A stretch of DNA of 64,000 bases from Malus domestica. Taxonomy: Eukaryota > Streptophyta > Magnoliopsida > Rosales > Rosaceae. Of this stretch, positions 58,345 through 64,000 are shown one piece after another; positions within the stretch are counted from its first letter, which is position 1, and each line of letters opens with the position of its first letter. Under the pieces are notes generated by a model. That model had not been told where the DNA came from. It did no database searches and saw only the letters and a program-made list of their open reading frames with translations. The position numbers and the translations under genes are program-made. The stretch is from the NCBI RefSeq assembly GCF_042453785.1, contig NC_091672.1, positions 2,733,001 through 2,797,000 of the forward strand, in the 5' to 3' direction.

Positions 58345-58620
58345 TCACGTGCTTTCTCCTTCACCCAAAAATCTTCGACAAATTGTCCGTGATTTGCGCA
58401 AAGTTGAGTGTGCATATGACAGGTGTTGACGAGGCTGAAAAAGACTGGCGCCTCTTCGATATCTGGGATCGGCGATTCGAAAACTTGCCCGTGATTTCCG
58501 CAAAGCTGAGTTTGCGTGTGACGGGTACCGACGCGTCTGGAAAAGCAAGATGCTTCTCCGATTTCTGAGCTTGCCTCTTCGATTTTTGAATGGCCTCTTC
58601 GAATTCTGAGCTCGCCTCTG
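58345..58620 (+). repeat. Two diverged units of about 110 bp before the antisense ORF
   Basis: AATTGTCCGTGATTTGCGCA and ACTTGCCCGTGATTTCCGCA begin two imperfect copies. They may be part of the leader or promoter of the antisense ORF (inference). Confidence 0.5.
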
Positions 58621-58760
58621 AAATCTCGTCAAGTGCTAATTTTTTATAGAGGCATGCAGTTCGTTTCAAAACACACTTGAATTTTCGCTTGTGAAAACTC
58701 CCCTCTTGTACTTCTAAGATCTTGATTTGTCCGATCTCTTCTTCCTTTAACACTTTGAAA

Positions 58761-59372
58761 ATGTCTGGACACTCCGACCGTCGTTTTGACTTGAATCTTG
58801 GTGAAGAGGCAGTCCCGCCTTCTCCAGACAACATATGGCGCCCATCCTTCATATCCCCCACTGGTCCTCTTACCGTTGGGGATTCGGTGGTGAAGAATGA
58901 TATGACCGCTGCGGTGGTGGCCCGAAACCTTGTCACTCCCAGAGATAACAGACTACTTTCCAAACGATCTGATGAGTTGGCTGTTAAAGATTATCTGGCT
59001 CTCAGTGTGCAGTGTGCAGGTTCTGTGTCTAATATGGCCCAACGCCTATTTACTCGAACCCGTCAAGTTGAATCATTGGCGGCTGAAGTGATGAGTCTCA
59101 AACAGGAGATTAGAGGGCTCAAGCAGGAGAATAAACAGTTGCATAAGCTCGCACATAGCTATGCGACAAACATGAAGAGGAAGATTGACCAGATGCAGGA
59201 ATCTGATGGTCAGATTTTACTTGATCATCAGAGGTTTGTGGGTTTGTTCCAGCAGCATTTACCTTCATCTTCTGGGGCTGTACCGAGTGCTGAGGCTTCA
59301 AACAGTCAACCTCCGGCGCCTTCTCTTCCTGGAGCTCTGCCGAGTTGTGAGGCGCCACCTGATCGTCCTTGA
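58761..59372 (+). CDS. Antisense ORF of the Gypsy-type element: coiled-coil protein of unknown function
   Basis: A 203-residue ORF on the strand opposite to the element's own transcript. The start at 58761 (gaaaATGTCTGG) gives MSGHSDRRFDLNLGEEAV; an ATG 39 bp upstream is also in frame. Residues about 85-150 have heptad spacing (RQVESLAAEVMSLKQEIRGL, then QENKQLHKLAHSY), predicting a coiled coil, and the tail is Ser/Pro-rich. The N-terminal FDLNLGE resembles an EAR-type DLN motif, but only weakly. I recall similar ORFs annotated in Rosaceae repeats, not in named gene families. The frame is uninterrupted although the rest of the element has no intact enzyme genes, which suggests it is retained. 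Function unknown. Confidence 0.55.
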   Translation: MSGHSDRRFDLNLGEEAVPPSPDNIWRPSFISPTGPLTVGDSVVKNDMTAAVVARNLVTPRDNRLLSKRSDELAVKDYLALSVQCAGSVSNMAQRLFTRTRQVESLAAEVMSLKQEIRGLKQENKQLHKLAHSYATNMKRKIDQMQESDGQILLDHQRFVGLFQQHLPSSSGAVPSAEASNSQPPAPSLPGALPSCEAPPDRP

Positions 59373-59479
59373 AGATCCCCTCTTGTAAATTTGATTTAAT
59401 TTGATTTTTTTTTATGACATGTGGAATGCGAATTTATGTAAATTTTTTAGAGAAATAAATAAAAGATGGACTTTACTAA

Positions 59480-59487
59480 ATGCATTA

Positions 59488-59530
<43 letters not shown>

Positions 59531-59870
59531 GTTTCTCATGATGCCAGATGCACCATCACTTCCCTTTTAATCATTTTTTTCTTTTTTTTTCTTTTCTTTT
59601 CCATGGTGCCAGATGCACCATCAAAATTTTCTTTTATTTTTTTGTTTCTTTCAGCGGTGCTCACACCCACCACAATCATGAACCTCTTTTTTTTGTTTAA
59701 TTAATTAATTTATTATTATTATTTTTTTTTTCCGGTGCCACATGCACCTTCCCTATTTTTTTTTCACGTGGTGCTAGCACCACTTTCCTCCACTATCCCA
59801 TTTTCTATTATATTTTTTTTGTATAAATTTCGATGATGGGCTGGGCGAATTTGCAGGGAGCGGAGCAAGA
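59480..59870. repeat. (TA)n microsatellite and T-rich spacer
   Basis: A (TA)n run at about 59488-59528, then T-rich sequence with three repeats of a phrase close to GGTGCCAGATGCACCAT (about 59540, 59605 and 59735). Confidence 0.8.
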
Positions 59871-59997
59871 AGGCCGAGAAGATGGAGGAGATGTGGACAG
59901 ACGGTGCCAACGCTTTGGAGCTGGGTTCTTTGCTGGGCTTAGGCGTTGCGCAACGGAGAGGGTGCCTAGATGATGTACTGCATCACCACCGCTTGCA

Positions 59998-60235
59998 CCA
60001 TGAAGATCTCTCTGTTAAAAGCTTTGAGCAAACTCCACAAGACTGCAAATCTATGGAAGGAGAACATGAGAACCTGCTGCTGGATCCAGTTAGCTTTCCA
60101 TGGATAGAACCAAAGTTCTCACTGTCAAAAGACCATTTTTCCCTTTGAGAATAGGCCACGAGCTCAGAAAAGGTAGCACCAGCCATCAGAAGACCCACCT
60201 AGAGATCCAGTCGCCAAGTCATTGCTGCAAGTAGA
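59998..60235 (-). pseudogene. Captured fragment of a RING-type zinc finger protein gene
   Basis: The minus strand reads LSTCSNDLATGSLGGSSDGW, then after a 1-2 nt shift TFSELVAYSQREKWSFDSEN, and finally SPSIDLQSCGVCSKLLTERS. This order matches a plant RING/U-box family in which a Ser-rich region (STCSNDL..GS.GGSSDGW..RTFSELVA) leads into the first RING cysteines (CG.CSKLLTERSSW). It breaks off after the second cysteine of the RING. The source assignment rests on my memory of the family. The frame shift and truncation mean it is not functional. Confidence 0.55.
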
Positions 60236-60680
60236 GAGAGTCAGAGGTGGCGGAGACAGAGCCTGTCCTCCAATGCTGGCGATGAGAGAGCAGATGAGTG
60301 CCACGTTGAAGATGTTTTATCTCGGATGCTGCTGCTCTACCATGGTTCAGAACGACGACGAGGTCGTAAGTTTGGAGACGCAGGTTTGCACAGAGGATGA
60401 GCGGAGGATAAGGGCTGACGTGAAGGTCCACTTGCTCCGGGTGTGCACACCATGTGCAGCAGGCCGGGTTTGGTGGAGTGAGGCAGCAGAGAGCAGCACA
60501 AAGACCGGTGAAGATGACGGCGGAGAACAAGGATTGCTGAGTCTGGTTGCTCATGAAAAGCTGCGGGTTCAGAATCTACGGCTTCTCATCCGGGCTGCTC
60601 TCAAATTGCTGCTGTCGTTCGAAAACCCCAAACCGGCGAACCCGAAATTTGGGACCGAAACGCCGCTGCCCCAATTAGAT
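60236..60680. other. GC-richer segment between the two captured fragments
   Basis: Clearly richer in G+C than the rest of the element, with overlapping ORFs on both strands (60219-60554 minus, 60222-60689 plus). It may be further captured exon sequence, but I recognise no domain. Confidence 0.35.
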
Positions 60681-60945
60681 CGAAATTAGGGCCCTGATCA
60701 ACGATTCCCAACCCGGCGTTGCTGTCGAAATCAATGGGGCTGTTGTGGTGGTTGCCCTTCCCGCTCTGCAATAGCTGCTTGAGTCCACACGACATGTCAT
60801 CCACATCCCCGGCTATCCACCTCAGCAGAGACGTCGATTTATCACCGCCACCACTGCCGTTGTTAAAAGACGGAGAGAGAGTGGAAGCCAAAGTGGGTGG
60901 GCTCGGGTTTCTTCTCATATGAAGAACAGAATTGGGCTCACCGCG
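60680..60945 (-). pseudogene. Captured fragment of a GRAS-family gene (SCL6/SCL27, HAIRY MERISTEM-like)
   Basis: Within a 162-codon minus ORF (60601-61089), residues about 50-135 read GEPNSVLHMRRNPSPPTLAS, then LLRWIAGDVDD, GLKQLLQSG and NAGLGIVDQGPNFD. This resembles the variable N-terminal half of HAM-type GRAS transcription regulators (EPTSVLD..RSPSPPTS.STLSSS, EQS.LR.I.GD, FG.VD.G.GF). The expected stretch between the Ser-rich part and the LR.I part is missing, as in a rearranged copy. The GRAS domain and the miR171 site are not present. Source assignment is from memory of the family. Confidence 0.5.
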
Positions 60946-61699
60946 GAAAGCTGTTGAGGTGGAGGAGTCGCAGCGGATGTGCGGGAGAAAGATGAGAGTT
61001 AGCTGAGAGACGGGCCTGGATTCCAGCTTGAGATCCGTGAGCTCGCCCGACCTGGATTTGGGTGCCCTCTGGGTGCCCCGAAGTTCCACAGAGACGGAGG
61101 GAGAGGGAGGAGAGATTCACGAGGGTGGTAGTGCTGTTGCGCCGTCATCGGGGTGGCTCTGGTACCTCGTTATGTGGGTGCGGGCTCGATCGGCGAGAGA
61201 GGGAGATCCGAGAGAGTGCGAGAGATGAGAAAAGATCCGAGTGGAGATGGGCTTTGAGAGCTGGGCCTGGATCTGTGCGTTGTGGAGATGGCGGAGAGAC
61301 TGGGCTTGGGCTTGGTGTTGAAAGAGGGCAGCACCGCAGATGGGTTCGACGAGTCTTCGTTGTGGGTCGTAGTGGCCTTTACACTGTGTTGTCTGGATTT
61401 GCACATCCTCCAATTGTTAAGACCTTAGAGTCCATTCTTATATATATTTGTTTTTTTGTGTTTTTTTTTTTTTGTAAATACATAATAACATATGTATTCA
61501 TTTTTTTTAACTGTAATCTAATTTTGTACAAAGAAATTGTAATAACATAAAAAAAAAAATCTTATTCTTCATTTTGATGTGACTGAACTCGAAGTTGAAT
61601 GTTCGAGATGCCTACGTACCCCTCCAATGAAGAGATCAAGTCATAACGTAGTTCAAAAACATACATATTTTTGGTATTTTCGTTTTGTGCCGTTTGCAG

Positions 61700-62235
61700 T
61701 TTTAACTCATGCAGGCAAGGAATGTTGGTGTCGTTTGCAGTTTCAACTCGTGCAGGCAAGGAGCATTTGGTGCCGTGTTGCAGTTTCAGCTCGTGCAGGC
61801 AAGGAGAGTTGGTGTTGCCTTTTATGCTCGTGCAGACCAGGAGTGTTGTGCCATGCAGTTTAGGCTCGTGCGAACAAGGAGCATTTGGTGCCGTGTTGCA
61901 GTTTTAGCTCGTGCAGGCAAGGAGCGTTGGTGTTGCCTTTTATGCTCGTGCAGACCATGAGCGTTGTGCCATGCAGTTTAGGCTCGTGTAGGCGAGGAGC
62001 GTTGTGCCATGCAGTTTAGGCTCGTGTAGGCGAGGAGCGTTGTGCCATGCAGTTTAGGCTCGTGTAGGCGAGGAGCGTTGGTGTTGCCTTTTATGCTCGT
62101 GCAGACCAGAAGCGTTAGTGTTGCCTTTTATGCTCGTGCAGACCAGGAGCGTTGGTTCGTGCAGTTTAGGCTCGTGTGAACAATGAGCTTTGGTTCGTGC
62201 AGTTTAGGCTCGTGCGAACAAGGAGCATTGGTTCG
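61700..62235. repeat. Minisatellite of GCTCGTGCAGGCAAGGAGCG-type units
   Basis: About a dozen units of 40-50 bp built on GCTCGTGYAGRCRAGGAGCG followed by TTGGTGTTGCCTTTTATG or TTGTGCCATGCAGTTTAG. It lies just downstream of the gag stop. Confidence 0.85.
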
Positions 62236-62940
62236 TCAAGCGATCTGAGAGAGTCGTTCCTCGCAATCTTCATAGCAAGGAGCCTTGACCGAGTGATTGA
62301 AGAAGTCTTCAGGAAAGAAATCGCGCATCGTGATGGGGATGGATGATCTATGTGTCGAAATTTCATCATCTTCAACACTTTCATGTTGCTTTGAAGGTTG
62401 ACAAGAGCTGCTTTGCCTCCTTTTCGATTGGCGGACATGTGGAGGAGACGTATGCTTCTTGTGCAATTTCTTAGGAGTGACTTGAGTCCATCCTTCAACT
62501 TTGCTTGTCTTGGAGGATGCCCCCAGCGGTTGAGGTGAAAACTTTGAGTCGGAAGAGCCAGAAGTGAAGGTGGTATAGTTTGACTTCACCACATCGTCAA
62601 GATCTAGCTCGATGATTCCTTTCTGAGCCAGCTTCATGATGAGATCTTTCAGCACGAAACATTTTTCTGTCGGATGACTGATGAAGCGGTGGAATTTACA
62701 GTACCTTGGACTGTCAGTGCGATCCATCTCTTCTGGCCGTTTGCACTCAGGCAAACCAATCACCTTCTTTTCCAGCAAGTCTTCTAACATGGCAACCACA
62801 TCAGAGTCGGGGAATGGATAAGTCATCTCCTCAAGCTCCTTCAAAGTGCGTCTACGCATCTCTTGATCACGAAAAGCTTCGGTTTGAATCGCCTTGCCTC
62901 GTGTAGGGATTTTGACGGGAAAGAGATGAGAGGCAAAGAT
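62236..62940 (-). pseudogene. Gypsy gag C-terminal remnant
   Basis: A minus-strand frame, also open into the LTR, with TLKELEEMTYPFPDSDVVAM, LPECKRPEEMDRTDSPRYCK, FHRFISHPTEKCFVLKD and LAQKGIIELD. This matches the part of plant Ty3/Gypsy gag that follows the retrotrans_gag domain and contains a Cys-His pair region (YCKFHR..HPTEKC). The N-terminal gag domain is missing, and there is no pol after the stop at 62236. The C-terminal 100 residues are Lys/Ser-rich and unique. It could still yield a short protein. Confidence 0.7.
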
Positions 62941-62975
62941 GAGAGGCAGAGATTGTCCCACTGGGCGTGCCAATT

Positions 62976-63929
62976 TGTAAACACGGAAAATTCCTGAAAC
63001 GAAGAGACAAGAATAACGTGCACAAACAAATATTTGTATTTGATGATTTTGGGTTACAATCTCTCTCAATTTTGATCCTCTGATTCGATCTCCGTAAGGT
63101 GTTGATTTGTGGATGTTGCGTTGATCCAAGGGTCGTTGAGGCTTGATCTTGGATGAACTGTTGGAAGTTTCTTCAAATGGCCGTGGGCTTGATCTTTGAA
63201 GGTGGATTTGAACGGATCTTCAAGGAGCCGTTGGGGCTTGATCTTGAGGATGAATGTTTCTTTAAGGGCCGTTTGAGGCTTGATCTTGAATAGCGGGTGA
63301 TGAGCGGATCTTCAAGTGCGTTTGGGCTTGATCTTTGAAGAACGGTTGGATGTGTGGATTTGTCGACGTTGTTGATCCAAAGGGCCGTTGGGGCTTGATC
63401 TTGGATGAACGGATGATGAACGATGGTGCTTTCTCCAAGGGCCGTCGGGGCTTGATCTTGGAAGAACGATGAACGAGGAACGAATAACACTTTCTTCAAG
63501 GGCCGTCGGGGCTTGATCTTGAATTGGTGGATGATTGTTGATCCAAAGGGCCGTTGGGGCTTGATCTTGGAAGAACGATGAACGAAGAACGAAGAACACT
63601 TTCTTGATTCTTCGGGAACCTGGATGCTTGAGAGCTTCGGAGTTTCAGAGCTTCAGAGCTTCAAGGTGTAATATGAATTGGTTCCTCCCCTCAAATGAAT
63701 GAATTAGCCTTCTATTTATAGAAATTTCCAAGGCCTAATTTTGAATATAATATTTCAGATGAAATAAGTCGTTTCTGCCAGGTGTTGACACGTGTCCTGT
63801 TTGATGACTTTTCCAATTTATTTCGATTTTTGTTTAGACACACGCTACGTGTAAAATTTATGTAATACATGAGCGTTGAAACTTTAATTTATCGGTCAAC
63901 ATTTATTTACCGAAATTTCGATGTCTACA
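62976..63929 (-). repeat. 5' LTR of the Gypsy-type element
   Basis: 954 bp, nearly identical to the left copy. A TATAAATA box on the minus strand at 63713-63720 is the likely promoter. Confidence 0.95.
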
Positions 63930-64000
63930 AGCAGTTACCTCTATTTGGTCACCAATTGATTGGGTTAGCTTATGAGATAAATGCCACACGCATGCCTTTC

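Larger units (their letters stand above)
55650..63929 (-). mobile_element. Non-autonomous Gypsy-type LTR element with captured sequences
   Basis: 954-bp LTRs at 55650-56603 and 62976-63929 (TGTAAACACGG ... GATGTCTACA) differ at only a handful of positions, with a perfect target duplication AGCAG (55645-55649 and 63930-63934). Minus orientation: the primer site TTGGCACGCCCAGTGGGAC follows the 5' LTR (62955-62974), and a purine tract AAGTGGGGGCATT abuts the 3' LTR. The 6.4-kb interior has a gag remnant of Gypsy type but no protease, RT, RNase H or integrase. Instead it holds minisatellites, an antisense ORF and host-gene-like fragments. It needs enzymes from a related full element. Confidence 0.95.

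Noticed and set aside
61062-61550. 162-codon plus-strand ORF at the end of the GC-rich block
   Set aside because: Arg/Gly/Glu-rich reading of GAGAGG repeats with a hydrophobic T-rich tail; no domain.

Overview
The window is plant nuclear DNA: intron-containing genes with GT..AG junctions, AT-rich spacers and a dense load of retrotransposons. It is probably from the Rosaceae apple tribe (Malus/Pyrus type). That placement is an inference: a roughly 153-bp dispersed repeat present four times, and a SINE at 49.8 kb, look like repeats I remember as abundant in apple/pear. I could not run a search.

Layout. 0-0.74 kb: a glutaredoxin-domain/zinc-finger protein, possibly cut by the window edge. 0.97-4.9 kb: a broken subtilase (S8) gene on the minus strand, with an inverted extra copy of its last exon and a young 1.57-kb non-autonomous LTR element in one intron. 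7.47-10.0 kb: an F-box protein with a 29-nt first coding exon. 10.6-15.0 kb (minus): an eight-exon hnRNP Q/LIF2-like triple-RRM protein with a SINE-like insertion in its 5'UTR intron. 15.96-17.74 kb (minus): the small RPA14/RPA3 subunit of replication protein A. 18.6-23.3 kb: a degenerate RTE-type LINE with matching target-site duplications (TSDs) but a chimeric interior. 25.2-54.7 kb: a tandem array of three F-box/LRR/FBD genes. Copy 1 has its C-terminus altered by a retro-insertion. Copy 2 looks intact. Copy 3 is a pseudogene. The spacer after copy 2 holds an old Copia fragment, into which an L1-type LINE appears to have landed, and that LINE was then split by two Copia elements. The second Copia element has an uninterrupted polyprotein ORF and LTRs with no difference I could see. 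55.65-63.93 kb: an 8.28-kb non-autonomous Gypsy-type element with 954-bp LTRs. It carries a gag remnant, two minisatellites, an antisense coiled-coil ORF and what look like captured fragments of two host genes (RING protein and GRAS/SCL6-27-like).

The single-copy genes (RPA14, LIF2-like, F-box, glutaredoxin-like) are unrelated in function; nothing suggests a metabolic cluster. The most notable biology is structural. The F-box array shows gene birth and decay in progress. The Gypsy-derived element at the right end appears to have captured and shuffled host exons. Exon borders were read from splice consensus, continuity of reading frame and family knowledge; no transcript evidence was available.
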